Part shown: positions 24,848 to 37,448 of the stretch, piece by piece | Position numbering within the stretch: the stretch's first letter is position 1 | How the letters are laid out: each line of letters starts with the position of its first letter | DNA from: Papaver somniferum | Lineage: Eukaryota > Streptophyta > Magnoliopsida > Ranunculales > Papaveraceae | DNA: 64,000 bases | NCBI RefSeq assembly: GCF_003573695.1 | Contig: NC_039362.1 | Coordinates: 10,484,489-10,548,488 of the forward strand | Direction of reading: 5' to 3' | Notes under the pieces: generated by a model | Databases searched by the model: none | The model's input: only the letters and a program-made list of their open reading frames with translations | What the model was told of the DNA's origin: nothing | Program-made: the position numbers and the translations under genes

Positions 24848-27486
24848 TGATGAGTGCCAAATATTGTATATATTTATCCCTTTTTGTTGGCATTTAACTC
24901 ATCTTTTGTGCATTAATTCTACATTTTATCCCATATTCTGTATTTTCATTGTTTTCAAGAATAAATATTTTTCTTACTTAATTTTGCATTTTTAGGTAAT
25001 AAATAAAGTCTGGATGACTTGCGGAGCGGAAAAGAGCTGAAGAGTGTTGAAAAGCCGGAAGAAATTACGCAAGGAAGCCGCAAAGAATGGTGCGCACAAG
25101 ACCAAAAAGCTAGGAATGGGCTCAAGAAGGAAGAATTGTTCTTAAAGAAGATATGGGCTTGGCATACCCAAGGCCCAAAACCCTTACCCAAACCCATTTT
25201 CTATATCCATACCCGCCTCCATTCTCAGCCGTAGATTGGATCCACTCATCATCCTACGGTCGCTCTTCATAGAGCATCAAAATCTGAAGTCTCTGCAAAC
25301 ACCACAGCCTAAATTCCAAGCCTTCAGATTAGATCACATTTAGATCCTACGGTCGCTCTTTGCCTGCGCATCAAATCTCGATACTTCCGCTTAACACTAC
25401 AGTACCTAACATCATCTAACACGTTGACTTCGTTGTGTTTCAAAATCCAACGGTTGCATCGATTCATCTCTTATCTCACCGTTAGATCTACCAACCATCT
25501 TCGCATCCCGCAGCTCAGAGTCACAAAACATCAAAATTTGATGAAGCCGCCACACACTGGAGCACCAAACCCTATACCAGCTACCCAAACGCACCCTTCT
25601 CCCAAAACATCGATTTCACCTTCTCCTTCACAGACCATGTGCAGAGAGCTGCAACCACCATGTACGCCACCACCTTCTTCAACTCCACTGCCACCACCAC
25701 ACCTCCACCATCATCACCCCTATCTTTCTCCATCATTACCCCCTTGTTCTAGCATTCTATTATATAGTTTTCTCCCCTAATTTCTCTCTAAAAACCTAGG
25801 GAAGAAATCAATAAAATAGGACGAGTTGGAAATTCAATTAGAAAGCATGGAGAGGAGCAGAGGACCAAGGGGAAGAATGGGTCGAAAGAAGACTCGTCAA
25901 ATCACATGTTAGGTGAGTTTAATTTCAAACCCTAATTTCTTAATTTTTAGGGTTTTTCTAGCAAACCTAATTTTTGATAGGGAAAGCCTAGAGAAGAACA
26001 AAGATGATATGGGTATGGCCGAATTAGGTGAATTAGGTGAGAAATCCCAATTATTTTAATGTTTTCAATTTGGGGATTTTTTGGGTTTAAAACCCTAATT
26101 TTGTAATTGGGTATAAATAGGAACTTTGGGATGTTGTAATTTTCATGCTGGAATAGCCAGTGTCATTGGTCTGATTTTGGGAGAGCTGGATTAGCCAGTC
26201 TCTCCAATCTTTGTGCTATTCATATTTTGCTCTTGTTTTATCCATTGTTAACTGTTACTGTGAGGTTTGATGCTGGACTAGCCAGTGTCCAGAACTTAGT
26301 TCTGTTAATGTTCAATTTCAGTTCAATTTTAGTTCAATTTTCAATTTCAGTTCAATTTCATTTCTGTTCATGTGTGTTAGTTTCTTTCCCTGTTTTAATT
26401 TCCTGTTGATGTTCATGTTTGTTATGTTCCTGTTGATGTGCATGTTTTAATTTCCTGTTTTAATATCCTGTTGATGTCCTGTTAATGTGTGTTGTTCCTG
26501 TTGATGTTTGTGTTCCATGTAATGTTAGTTTAGTGGAATGTTAGGCTAGAAATCTCAGTGCATTGAGTTGATTGAGCAGTGGGGAGAAACTAGTGCTCAC
26601 TAGTGACTGTGAGCAAGCTGGTTCTCTTCCCACTCTAGATGAATGCCTTAGCTTTGCTTTGTTAGCTTCCTATCTCCCCTGCCCTTGGCTTAGGCCTTGG
26701 TTCCATTGTTCATTGCTTGTAGTTTCCCTTGCTTTTGTGCTGTCTGTCACCTTCCATTGTTTCCTGTTAACTGCCTTTGTGCCTCATTGCCACTGTTACC
26801 TTGGCTTAGTGCCACCATTACTTCACTGCCACTGTTTTACTTTCACTTCCATGTTCATTTTGTTTGCTATTTTCTCCTGCTGCATTCACTGCCTTGTTAT
26901 GCTGCTGCTATGCATTCTCTGCCAAGCTGTGTTGTGCTGTCTTGTTTACCCCTAGCTGCCACTGCTGCTGCTGCAACTGAGCTTGGCTCAGCTAAGACCA
27001 CAATTCATTTCAAAGACTGCTGAAGCCCAGAGTCATTACTAAAGCCCACTGTAACAGTTCACTTTCTAAGACCAAAAGCCCATCAGTCCACTGAACTTAA
27101 CCAAAGCCCAGGTCATAAGCTACAAAGCCCAAGGTTTAGTTCACAACCAAAGGCCCAGAAATAGGTTCAGAACAAGAAAAGCCTAGCTTAACCTGAGGCT
27201 CATCCAACTGAGCCCAAGGCTCAGTTCACTCCATTGAACCCAAGTTCAATTCCAAGCCCAACAGTTCCAAAGGGTATTCAAAGCCCATTGATATTCAAGA
27301 CCCTTTGGTATTCAAAGCCCATTAGCAAATTTAGAACCCAAAATAGCTAGAAACTACAAAACACACCCAGTCTCTGTGGATCGACCCGTACTTGCACGAG
27401 CTACAACCGACGACCGTGCACTTGCGGTATTACTGTAGGCCCCCGCTTTTATTGCTCTTAATTTTCACACTCCTCCGGGTCCACCA
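24848..27486 (+). repeat. LTR3 of the gag-only element (2639 bp, complete 3' end)
   Basis: It starts TGATGAGTGCC and ends CCACCA. Its first two thirds match LTR1 and LTR2 closely, including TATAAATAG at 26112-26120. From about 26640 to 27370 it is only loosely similar: different Leu/Cys-rich CTG-repeat sequence and different spacing of the 'aagccca' motifs. It alone keeps the last 116 bp. It is the only LTR with an end suitable for integration. Confidence 0.75.
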
Positions 27487-27491
27487 TCCCA
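27487..27491. repeat. Target-site duplication TCCCA, right
   Basis: This is the partner of 12339-12343. The outer LTR resumes immediately with 'caagttttccta', as at 611 in the sister LTR. Confidence 0.85.
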
Positions 27492-28992
27492 CAAGTTTTC
27501 CTAATTTTTTTTAATATTATCCATGATTTTAGAGAAAATACATGAAATTAGGTAATTTTAGGGAAAATTCATAAAATCAAGGAATTTTCATATTTTAAGA
27601 AGGAATAATAAAATAATGGGACGTGAGGTGTGGGTCCGTCCACGGCCAAGGCATGACCGGCCGGTCGGCGGTCCCGCGACACCTTTCCCTAATTTTATTT
27701 GTTTTTGATAAAATCATGTGATTTAGATAAAAATACATGAAATTAGGTAATTTTCATGATTTTATGGAAAATTCATAAAATCAAGGAATTTTCATAATTT
27801 GAGAGAAATAATAAAATAATGGAGACGTGAGGTGTGGGACTGGCCACGGCCAAGACATGGTCGGCTGGTGCTCGGTCCCGCGACACCTTTCCCTAATTTT
27901 ATTATTCTTTGATAAAATCATGTGATTTAGATAATTTCTTTGAAATAAAGGAAATTTGCTCGAACGAGAGGATTTTCATGAGATCGTGAAAATAGTAAAA
28001 ATATGGTAAAATATAAAATTAGGTGCGGGACTAGTCACGGCATGACTGGCCGGCTGGTGAGCCTAGTCCCCTGACGCTTTTGTTTAATATTTTATTATTA
28101 TTATTTTTCTTTCCTATTTTGCATAGGTTCCTCGTTCGTTCGTATTTTTAAAATGCTCGTTCGTGCATTCAGAATGCTGGTCTGTGTATTATCTGCTAAT
28201 TACACTTGCACCATTTTGTCAGGGATTATTCGATACCCATATGCCTGTTTCGTTGAATATTTATTACTAACCTGTGGAATTCTGTTGGGAAGAACCACAG
28301 ATTGAAATAACGAAATATAATGAGGAATCGTAGAATATTGCTGAATATTCTGGCGATTAATTGACGACTCGTAGAATATTGCTGGATATTCAGACGATGG
28401 TTCGTAGAATATTGCTGGATATTCAGACGATTTAAGATAATTAATTGTTGGCTCTGTACTAGAAGGGCTTCCTGTCTAGGAGCGTTAATTATCTGAGGGT
28501 TGAACAATATGAACTTGCTGGAGTGTCATATTCCTCTTGCATAGTCGGGGAAAATATGGTTACATCCCGAAGATGTTGTCGCTCTATACTAGCAGACATG
28601 CTGTCGAGGAGCCGCCCAATCTTTCGATTCTACACAGTATGAGATGTGTCGTGGCCTCAGCTGAGAGATTGCACATCTTCATCTTCTCTGAGAGACTTTC
28701 TCCATCATAGGTGGCATGAGCTTTCATGCATAGAGACATGAGTCTCGATACTCATCCGATTGCCGGATCCGGAGTAATTACTGAAATTGCTCATTATTCA
28801 TGAGATGTGACATGGCCTCAGCTGAGAGACTACACATCTACATGTACTCTGAGAGACAGCCTTCTCAGCCAGAGATTTATGACATGATCTTTCATGCTTT
28901 AATGAGAGACATGAGTCTCACTACTCATCCGGTTGCCGAATTTGGAATATAGTTTTACAATTCTACCCTTTGTCGAAAATCCACCATCTACA
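27492..28992 (-). mobile_element. 5' LTR of outer gypsy element, second part
   Basis: It aligns with 611-2118 of the 3' LTR throughout and ends in the same ATCTACA. The next base begins hAT transposase sequence, so 28992/28993 is the outer insertion junction. The matching TSD would lie left of the window. Confidence 0.8.
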
Positions 28993-30550
28993 ATAGGCTT
29001 CCTTGCGTCGTGGGTCAAGAAACACAACAATGTATAGCATTTTGTTGATTTTGTCCACTGCCCAATGCTTTTCATATTTCAGAACCATCCAATCAGCCAT
29101 GACAGCCAATAACATATTGTCATTTTTAACCCATTCTTGCAATATGTCATTAATAGAAATTAGTTCGTTGAGGAATAAATTAGATGTAACATAGGTTGAT
29201 CCAGAAAATTTCAATGTATCTTAATAGAATCTTTTTAGCAATCTAACAAATGCACGAGCTTTTTCCCAATCATGAGCAATAGGCCATACCTTAGGAATTG
29301 GTGGTGTTGTTGGTTTACCTCTGGTTGGTGTTGAGGGGGATTAAGAAATTTATCAGCGTACTCTGATTCTTTAAATTGGTAGAAGGCCTCCTCGTATTTT
29401 TCAGCTGCAGACAACATATGGTAAGTCAAATCCCATCTAGTATCACAATCCAAGCCAAGAAATTTGGTGATGTCAATTTTCCGTTGTTCAACACATTCTC
29501 TAAACTTTTTCAATCTTTCTCCTGATCCTCTAATAAACTTAACTTCCTCGCGTATCCTAGAAATAGATTCATTATACAAATACATACTGCTTTTAATCAC
29601 TAAGGCAAGGATATGTGTTGAACATCTAAGATGCACGTGCTCTCCTCCCAAAATTGCTTCCTTCCAACCCATAACTCTCTTGGAAAAATAAGAAATTGTT
29701 TCATTGTTAGAATTAACATTATCAACAGTCACCGTGAATACCCTCTCAATTCCCCATTCTAAAATACAAGCTGCAACTGTTTTACCCAATTTCAGGCCAG
29801 TATGATCCATAACTGGACACAAATTCAATATCTTCTTCTGTAACACCCAATTCTAATCAATATAATGACATTTCAGCACCATGTAGCTCATGTTTGTACC
29901 TGAACACCATATGTATCTGTGGTGACGCAGAATCGTCTGCCATACTTTTTAAATTCAGCCTTCAGTCTGTGGTACTCACTCAAATACATCTTCATGCAGT
30001 CTCTAGCTTCAGTATAACGAGAAGGAACTTCAAACCTAGGTTCTAGTTGATGACAAAATTCTAAGAAGACTTCACGCTGTACAAAAATAAAAGGTAATTC
30101 GAAGTTGATGACCATTCTGGTAAGGGCTTCTCTGCATGCATCTTGGTCAAACGAGTGAGTCACAACAGAACGAGTTTCACCCTCATCACTTACTTGAAAG
30201 GTTAATTGTTGTTTTCCAGGTGGAGTGAATTAAGGTCACTTTCTTTTCTTTATATGGTTGTTCATGTTTTTTGTTCCATGATAGTTAGAACCCCCTGTAG
30301 TTTCTTTATCCCATGAGAACTTCTACTTACAATACTTGCACTCAACTTTAGGTGGCTTAAGATCAAGACGCTTAGTAAAATGTTGCCAGCAATCTGATTG
30401 CTTCTTACCAGAAGCTTTAGGAGGCTTTGATACTTCAACCTGAGATGGTGTAGCTGTAGCTATGCTCTCGATGGTTGCCGGGGTAACTGTACCAATGCTC
30501 TTATCAGGATTGTTAACAGGAATAGAATGTCCTTTAGTACTTGAAGCCAT
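28993..30550 (-). pseudogene. hAT (BED zinc finger / RICESLEEPER-type) transposase
   Basis: Reading from 30550 leftwards, the N-terminus has a BED-finger remnant (WQHFTKRLD, then CKYC). Next, 30163-29888 carries the pre-domain with MVINFELPF. Then 29846-29235 has the catalytic-core hallmarks VFTVTVDNVNSNNE, HLRCSTHILALV and LDCDTRWDLTYHML. Finally 29214-28993 has YEKHWAVDKINKMLYIVVFLDPRRK, where the gypsy LTR begins. Frame breaks near 30240, 29850 and 29225, and absence of the C-terminal hAT dimerisation domain, make it inactive. A functional enzyme would cut and paste DNA, leaving 8-bp duplications. Confidence 0.8.
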
Positions 30551-31690
30551 CTACAAAAAAACAATGAACACATTAGGTAAATGAACACAACAAGGACAAA
30601 TAAGAAATCGTCCCCAAACATAAAGCAACATAAAGAGAAAGAGGGACTTCAATATTCTTTTTATTTTGGTACGGTATCATATAATGTGGTTTAATAGTTG
30701 GACCTAATACTATATATACCAACTGCAACATAAGCGGAACAATAAAATTATTCCGCTTAAGAAATCCAATAAAATTATCCTATACTAGTTGGATAAAATC
30801 CAACTACCACTACTAGTTGATGAAATCCAATAAAATTATCTGAGACCACTTAAGAAAACGTTCACTCACAAAAAGAGTAATTCAAATGTGGACATCATCA
30901 TATTTACTAGCTGCAAAACAGAAAAATTCATTACAGGAAACACAAATGTAAGATATAATCCGTGATGAGATATCTTGCAGCATCAATACTGGAGACTAAA
31001 AAGCCAATAATGTGCTCAACAAATATATGGTGGATGACTTACTTGTTTCCTAAATAACTGGGACTCAATCATTTCAAACTTACTATAACATTTAATCAAG
31101 CAACTGAATTGGCATGCGTGCTCACATTGAAAATCCTAAGTCATTTGAGGATAATCATTGTCCCACACACAAAAAAATTGACCTGCAGAGATTCATCATA
31201 ACCCTAATAACATGCTTCTGCCAAAATTACTTCAATCATAGCTAATAACACAAATCCCATACCCCTAATTCATATCAAAACACCAAATTCAGCTTACTAA
31301 GATCACAATATACTAACCTAAAAACTATTATTCAACGCAAATTCATTATAAAAATTACAATTTCATTGTGTTTCAGACTTAAAGATGAAAAACCCAGATT
31401 TTTTTTTTACAATTGAATCCAAAAATAAACAGATAAATAAATTTATAGGTTGCAACAATCAGCTAATGCATTAACTTCTTCTTCAAAGCGATCCAATACT
31501 TTTTAGTGTTGAATCTAATACTAGAGATACGAAGAACTGCTCAGAGTAGAGAAATGAGGAACCGCTCAGAGGCAGAGAAGAAGGTTGAGCGTGAAGTAAA
31601 AGTGAAGTAAGTTTCACAAAGATAAGATGTTTATATATGAAATTCATACTTCCCATATTATCCCTAATAATTTTATTAAATTCCTTAACT
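30551..31690. other. hAT non-coding 5' region
   Basis: This is AT-rich sequence between the transposase start and the subterminal repeats. No ORF of interest is seen. It is probably the hAT 5' UTR/promoter, with introns possible. Confidence 0.4.
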
Positions 31691-31871
31691 GTCCTGCGGT
31701 GCGGGTAATTCGCGGTTTTCATTGTCCAACCGCAACCGCACCCGCACCGTATGCGGATTTGAGATTCCCACCCGTGTCCGACCCATATATCTTGCGAATT
31801 AGGTTTCATCCGTAATTTTGCGAACGGATACTAGGTGAAATCCGTGATTTCAGTTTTTATGCACACCCCTA

Positions 31872-32068
31872 GGTGGATGTGTCATACGTCATGCAATACG
31901 GGTGAAATCCGCGATTTTTGTTCTTTTCTGTTCTTAGGAAATTTGTTTTTTTGATTATCCTGGCTTCTATTATTTGGTTTTAAGAAATTTGTTTCTTTTA
32001 CTATCCTGGCTTCTATTATTCTGAACTATCATGCAATCGTACATGATCTAAGCCCTCATTTTCAGTCA
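31872..32068. repeat. 2-ODD flank, unit 0, part 1
   Basis: Phrases such as 'cttctattattctgaac' and 'catgcaatcgtacatgat' correspond to 41095-41150 and 58025-58075, the 5' flanks of the two 2-ODD copies. This suggests a third, mostly lost, duplication unit. Confidence 0.5.
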
Positions 32069-32077
32069 TTATCTATT

Positions 32078-33671
32078 GGGTACATTATTTATATGTCCCT
32101 GCTTTTGACACCCAATAAATATATATTTATACAACAATAAATATGTCCCTACTTTTTAATAACCTTATCCATTTAAAATTAGATTACATTAATACCCTCA
32201 CCACCAACATTCAACTACTATTCCATCACCAACCTTCAACGACCACCACCTACCAACCGCCACCGCCACTAATATTCCACCACCAATCCACCACCACCAC
32301 CACTGATGCCACGACTACCGGTCCACCTCCGCCACCACCACTACCACCACCAGCCTACCACCACCACTGACGCTACACCGCCGCCGCCACCACCACTACT
32401 ACACCGCTGCCACCACTAATCCACTGCCACCATCACTGACGCTTCCATCAGTCCGCTACCGCCACCACCACTGGTTTTAGATATTTTGTATCAACAACAA
32501 TAATTAATCCAAATAAAAATAGAATCAGCAACAGAAGTTAATCCAAAATTAGGGGATCAACAGTAATAGTTGATCCAAAAATAAAAAAGGATCAACAGTA
32601 GAAGTTGATCCAAATTAGTGGATCAACAACAGTAGTTGATCCAAATAAAAAAGGATCAACAATAGAAGTTGATCCAACTTAGGGGATCAACAATGTTAGT
32701 TGATCCACTAAACTGGATAAACAATGAAAGTTGATCCATGTAAATTTAGGGGATCAACAACAGTAGTTGATCCAAAAAGAAAAAAGGATCAACAGTAGAA
32801 GTTGATCCAAATTAGGGGATCAACAACAGTAGTTGATCCAAATTAGGGGATCAACAACAGTAGTTGATCCAAAAAAAAAAAGGATCAACAGTAGAAGTTG
32901 ATCCATTCTGACATACAATAGCAGCAATCCATTATACCAAACACGGACTCATTCTTCCACCAGCTGCAGTTTCAGATCCACCAACAGAACCATAAACCCC
33001 CATTTATAATCCATAACAGCAATACCAATTCGAACCATCTGAACCACCACGATCTCAAACCCTAGCTTCAATTTCTTCAAATTCACAGAATCAAATCCTA
33101 ATTTCACCAAATCCCCATTTCTGCTTCATTATCAACTTCAGCACAAGGTCATGAAATCAAGTTGAATCGACACACAACGACGACATCTCCTTCATGACTC
33201 ATCTTAGATCCGCCATTATCTGTGTTCTTCCCAACACCACAGTTAAAACCCATATCCACCGCCACCATCTTCAATCACCTGTTATCATCGACCAAATCCA
33301 GTTGATATTGAAAATGAATCTGATACTGCTAATGCTTTAGGTTTGACTAGAGAAGTTAGTTTTTCATTGATTCACTAATATTTATTTGCAGCGACGGAAG
33401 TGGTGGAGGAGGAGGTGGTAGTGGTGGTGGTAGAGATGATGAAGGCGGTGGTGGTGTTATCTGGAAAGAGAGAGAACATAAAAAAAAAAATTTAGATCTG
33501 AATTGAAGAAGAAATATAAAAACGATTTATTATGTGGGGAGGATAAATATGAAAATGAAAAACATGTTATTGGGCCCCTGATGGGCTTATAGATAAAGAG
33601 GAACATAATTATTATGTGATAAGGATATTTGTATAGACCATCAAAAGGAGGGACAATAATTGAATTACCAC
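32078..33671. mobile_element. MULE-type non-autonomous element with palindrome array
   Basis: Perfect 9-bp direct repeats TTATCTATT (32069-32077 and 33672-33680) flank the element. Its ends are imperfect inverted repeats sharing TGTCCCTGCTTTTGA (32094-32108) and TGTCCCTCCTTTTGA (inverse, 33641-33655). A 9-bp TSD with long imperfect TIRs is the signature of the Mutator superfamily. Inside are a Pro/Thr-coding CCACCA-rich stretch (32200-32470), the palindrome array, and a gene-leader-like stretch with 'aaaccctagcttcaattt' and GGTGGT repeats (33060-33470). There is no transposase. Confidence 0.65.
32500..32910. repeat. Palindromic minisatellite GGATCAAC-n7-GTTGATCC
   Basis: About eleven tandem units of 30-36 bp each contain arms GGATCAAC and GTTGATCC around a short loop such as AACAGTA. 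Linkers are AAATTAGG or A-rich. Each unit can fold into an 8-bp hairpin. Confidence 0.85.
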
Positions 33672-33680
33672 TTATCTATT

Positions 33681-33850
33681 TGATGCCACAAAAAGTTGTT
33701 CTTTTTATTCTTACAATTTTATTTTTATTTTTTAAATTTGAGGGTGTTTTTAATTATCTTTCGGTGTTAAAAGATTCCAATTTCGCACAACTGCATTGGA
33801 CGTGGCCCTTCATCAACAATTTGAATTAATGCTAGACAGCAGAGAAGCAA
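33681..33850. repeat. 2-ODD flank, unit 0, part 2
   Basis: 'aaaagttgttctttttattcttac' and the following 'gtgtttttaattat' correspond to 58360-58430 behind 2-ODD copy 2. The flank was split by the MULE-type element. Confidence 0.5.
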
Positions 33851-34069
33851 AAATATAAAAGTACAACAACTCGTTGTAGAGTGATGCTGCGTTGACCACG
33901 GGAATAAACCGTTAAAAATCCTGCATAAAAGAGCCCCTGGGATCCGCTGGAGTTGGTAGGGGGTGGGCGTATGGGTCCCACTGGAAGGTGTGGGGGTGGG
34001 ATTTCTGGCGGTTTATTTCCGCGGTAGACTAAGCATTACGCCTCGTTGTATTGGAAAACGGTCAAGAGA
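33851..34069. other. Unassigned 219 bp
   Basis: I see no gene here. It is unusually GC-rich for the region around 33950-34020 (runs of G including 'gtagggggtgggcg'). It may be the tail of another small insertion. Confidence 0.3.
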
Positions 34070-34269
34070 GTTGAATTTTTTTTTTTGAATAAAAAAGGTT
34101 ATATAAAGCCAAAATATTTACAAGTGAAGCCGAGGAACAGATAGCCCTCAATCTACAAATGAAGGACTGTATCCCACATAAACAGAATTTGAGAAACATC
34201 ACAATCCTTAAAAACATCCATATCCGACAGCCAAATAACAATAGACTGTTTGGTAAGAAAACATAATTC

Positions 34270-36779
34270 TTAAACATCCATTTCTCTCCCTCCAAAAGCT
34301 CTACTATTTCTTTCCTTCCACAAGTGCCACAGTACTGCATAAATCATTTTCCACCAAACCTCTTTACATCTGCCATTTAAGACATTAAAACTCCACATCT
34401 CAAACAACCTCTCCACAGTCGAAGGAAAAATCCATGAAATTTTAAAATCTTTAGTGAAATAGGACCAAACTTCAAAAGCATACTGACAATGAATAAACAT
34501 ATGATCAGCAGTCTCTTCATGCTCCTTGCAAAACAAACATTGCACATCCTCAATCTCCACTCTTCTATGTTGTAACATACTCCTTGTAGGTAGAGAACCG
34601 TGGAAATTATCCCACAACATGAAACTAACCTTAGAAGGAATGTTCTTTCTCCACAAATACTTATGAAAATTACAGTCTTCCTCCACCTCTTGCACTTGAG
34701 CCTCATAACACTTCTTAACTGAAAACGCTCCCAAAATATCAACCTCATCCTCCTCTTCATTTAAACTGTGAACTGGTCCCAAAGCATTACACAACATATC
34801 CCATTCTAGCTGCTCTGCAGCTGTTAGCCTTCTCCTGGTATCACAAACTAGGCTTCCATCCACAACCATCTCTGCAACTGAAGCAGTCTTATTTCTACAT
34901 GCTTTGTAAATGACTGCAAATCTCTCCTTAAGCTTTCCCAGACTAGACCATTCATCCAACCAAAACCTAATATATTTTCCATTGTTCAATTTAAAAGAAA
35001 CATTATCCTGCAAAAAAGAAGAAGAGTTTAAGATGTTCTTCCACACACTCCTCCCCTTTGGCTTTGCATCATCACTTGGAAACAACACATCTGGATTTTT
35101 GCAAAATTTATCCTGCACCACCTTCCTCCACAACATCTTCTTTTCCTTAGAATACCTCCAAATCCACTTTGCTTTAAGAGATTTACTAGTACACCTGAGA
35201 TTCTTAATTCCCAAACCCCCTAAATGCTTTGGCTTACAGATTTTTATCCATGAAACCCAACACATCTTCCTCCTATTTTCACTTGAGTCCTACAAAAAGT
35301 TCCTCATCAGCCTGTTTAACTTCCTCTCCACCTCCACTGGCATATGAATCAAAGACAGAAAGTACACAGGCAAACTTGCAAGACAGCTCTTAATCAACAC
35401 CAATCTACCTGCCTTATTTAAAAATTTCTTTTTCCAAGCAGCAAGTTTACTCTCCATTCTTTGTATAACTTCATCCCACACAGAAGCACATCTAGAAGTA
35501 GCTCCTATAGGCAGCCCTAAATACTTAATTGGTAATTTCTCAACCTTGCAACCCAACTCCAAAGCTAAAGAAGAAGCAACATTGTCAGCACCAAATTGAT
35601 CAATGAACTTTTTTCCAGATTCAATTTTAATCATGTTAGCATCTCAAATGAGTTCAAAATGAGATATAATCTCCTAATCTCCTCACCATTAGCATCCAAG
35701 AACAAAAGTGTATCATCTGCAAACTGAAGATGTAAGATAATACAACCATTTTCCTTTACCTGGAAGCCATGAAGCTTCCCTCTAGCCACTGCATCCTGCA
35801 CCAATTTTGATAGAACCTCCACCACCAATAAGAACAAGAAAGGAGATAAAGAATCTCTTTGTCTCAACCCTTTAGAAGGTTTGATCTTCTCAGTTGAACT
35901 ACCATTAACAAGGACTGAAATATGTGCTGAAGAAATGCACCATTTTATCCAAGAAATCCACTTACTACCAAAACCATGCTTCTCAAAAGGGTCTTCCAGT
36001 TCACATTATCAAATGATTTTTCAAACTGTTTTTAAACTTGAAATATGGTTTACACGGAATATTAGGTTTAGTCATCAACATAATAGGCTTATGATCTGAG
36101 GTGACCCTAGTAAGACCAACTAAATTGTAGCTGGAAACCTCATACGCATATCCACACTAAGAAAGAATCTATCCAGCCTACACAACAATGGATTGTCCTG
36201 CATATCAGACCAAGTAAAGGCACCTCCCAACAAAGGAAAATCCACCAGTTCATGACTAGTAATGAAATTGTTAAGAAAAGCCTTGTTCCTGCTATCTCCT
36301 TCTCTTCTATTCCTCTCCTCATCACATCTAACTGCATTGAAATCTCCTGCATAACAAATGGGACCACTCCACCAATGCCTAACCTCTTCTAAATCAGACC
36401 AAAATAAAGCCCTTTCATTGTACTCACAAGGTGAATACATGTTACAAACCACCCATTTAAAACCATTTATCTTCTGAGTAAAAAGAGTAGAGATAGTGTT
36501 CTTACCCATTCTTCCACCTTCTCTAATCAACTTATTTGTATTCCAAATTTTAAGAAGACCTCCACTGCCACCACAGATACCAGTTGACGGCATATACTCC
36601 CAATCAAATTCAGTGTCATACCAAATTTTCTTAATCAACCATTGATTAATCTTCATCATCTTTGTTTCCTGTATCATTAACACATCACACTTCTGATTAA
36701 AAACTAGATTTTTAAGAGCCACCATTTTATCAAATGCATTCATCCCGCGAAGATTCCAGCTAATCAATTTAAGATCCAT
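34270..36779 (-). pseudogene. LINE ORF2: endonuclease, partial RT, zf-RVT
   Basis: The endonuclease (36779-36120) shows WNLRGMNAFDK, MIQETKM, CYAGDFNAVR and LDRFFLS, ending near a SDHKP motif at about 36090. About half of the RT is then missing. The sequence resumes at SFDNVNWKT (about 36010), passes frame breaks into LRQRDSLSPFLF and the catalytic FADDTLLF (35867-35631), then YLGLPIGA (35634-35290) and the zf-RVT region (35265-34270) with CLFCKEHEETADHMFIHC. The early RT palm/fingers with the first catalytic Asp block are deleted, so target-primed reverse transcription is not possible. Introns are absent, as expected for a LINE. Confidence 0.85.
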
Positions 36780-36902
36780 TAACTTCTAACAATGAGTTTG
36801 GTACCACCTCCACCACACCTGAATTATCAATCTCAACTAGAGCCAGCTCCGACGACCATTCCCCTTCAATTCTCTGAACAACAGAATTGACTCTCTCAGC
36901 AT

Positions 36903-37448
36903 TTATCTTTCTAAACCTCCCTTGTACTTCACCACTTGTTTCATAACGACTTCCTTTAGAACTTGCCTATCTCCATCACAAACACCACCATAAGTACAGC
37001 AATGAAGCATCATCAATTCAACTGCTTCCATCACCTTCTCCATACTTACCATATGAGATAACTGCAGATCTCCAAGCTTCATTACCACCTGATTCTCAAT
37101 GTCTGACAACATATTCATCTCCACCACCTTATCATACTCCATCACCGAATCACCTACACCCTCATTAATCTCCCCTTCCTCCATTTCGTTATTTTCAATT
37201 TGGGAATTTTCTAAAACCCTAAATCGATTGTCCTGGCCATACATGACCATTTGACCAGAATTGATACATGGGCTTAACCCGTTATTCGAACCAATTACCC
37301 GATCGCCCGATCCACCATCTGATTGAGCCACTAACTTTCCGCCATCAACTTCTGACTCCCTTCCACCATCTGACTCACTTTTTGTTGCCAACAAGGTGAC
37401 AAGCTTGATGGGTGAATTAACTAAGTACCTTATCGGCATCGCTATCAA
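36903..37448 (-). pseudogene. Possible LINE ORF1 C-terminal part
   Basis: This 181-residue frame lies upstream of the endonuclease on the same strand and in the right place for the ORF1 tail. It is Gly/Glu/Val-rich with no zinc knuckle visible. Assignment rests on position. Confidence 0.35.

Larger units (their letters stand above)
12344..27486 (+). mobile_element. Gag-only gypsy-like element with three LTRs and two internal regions
   Basis: The element begins TGATGAGTGCC and ends GGGTCCACCA, inside the TSD TCCCA. The start sequence recurs at 18587 and 24848, so the order is LTR, internal, LTR, internal, LTR, with a repeat period of 6243 and 6261 bp. The internal regions encode a gag domain and a second acidic ORF but no protease, reverse transcriptase or integrase. 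A polypurine-like GGTTTGGGGGTAT precedes LTR2 and LTR3, and a second copy of this motif lies within each internal region (near 17375 and 23645). This supports plus orientation. The GAGGACAATGTTTAG...GGGGGTAT context is typical of Athila/Tat-type gypsy 3' regions. Such elements move only with proteins supplied by relatives. Confidence 0.8.
28993..31871 (-). mobile_element. hAT transposon, 5' half, cut by the gypsy insertion
   Basis: The right end reads TAGGGGTGTGCATAAA on the minus strand (31871 inwards), a typical plant hAT terminal sequence. Subterminal DNA at 31690-31860 is rich in GCGGTT/AACCGC and 'gcgggt' motifs, as is common in hATs. A minus-strand transposase follows. The C-terminal dimerisation part and the left end are missing from the window because the gypsy element entered the transposase gene. 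Confidence 0.75.

Noticed and set aside
32143..32370. Proline-rich 75-residue ORF
   Set aside because: Low-complexity CCACCA repeats inside a MULE-type element; no domain and no codon evidence.
34910..35347. 145-residue plus-strand ORF
   Set aside because: Shadow of the LINE zf-RVT/RT region on the opposite strand.
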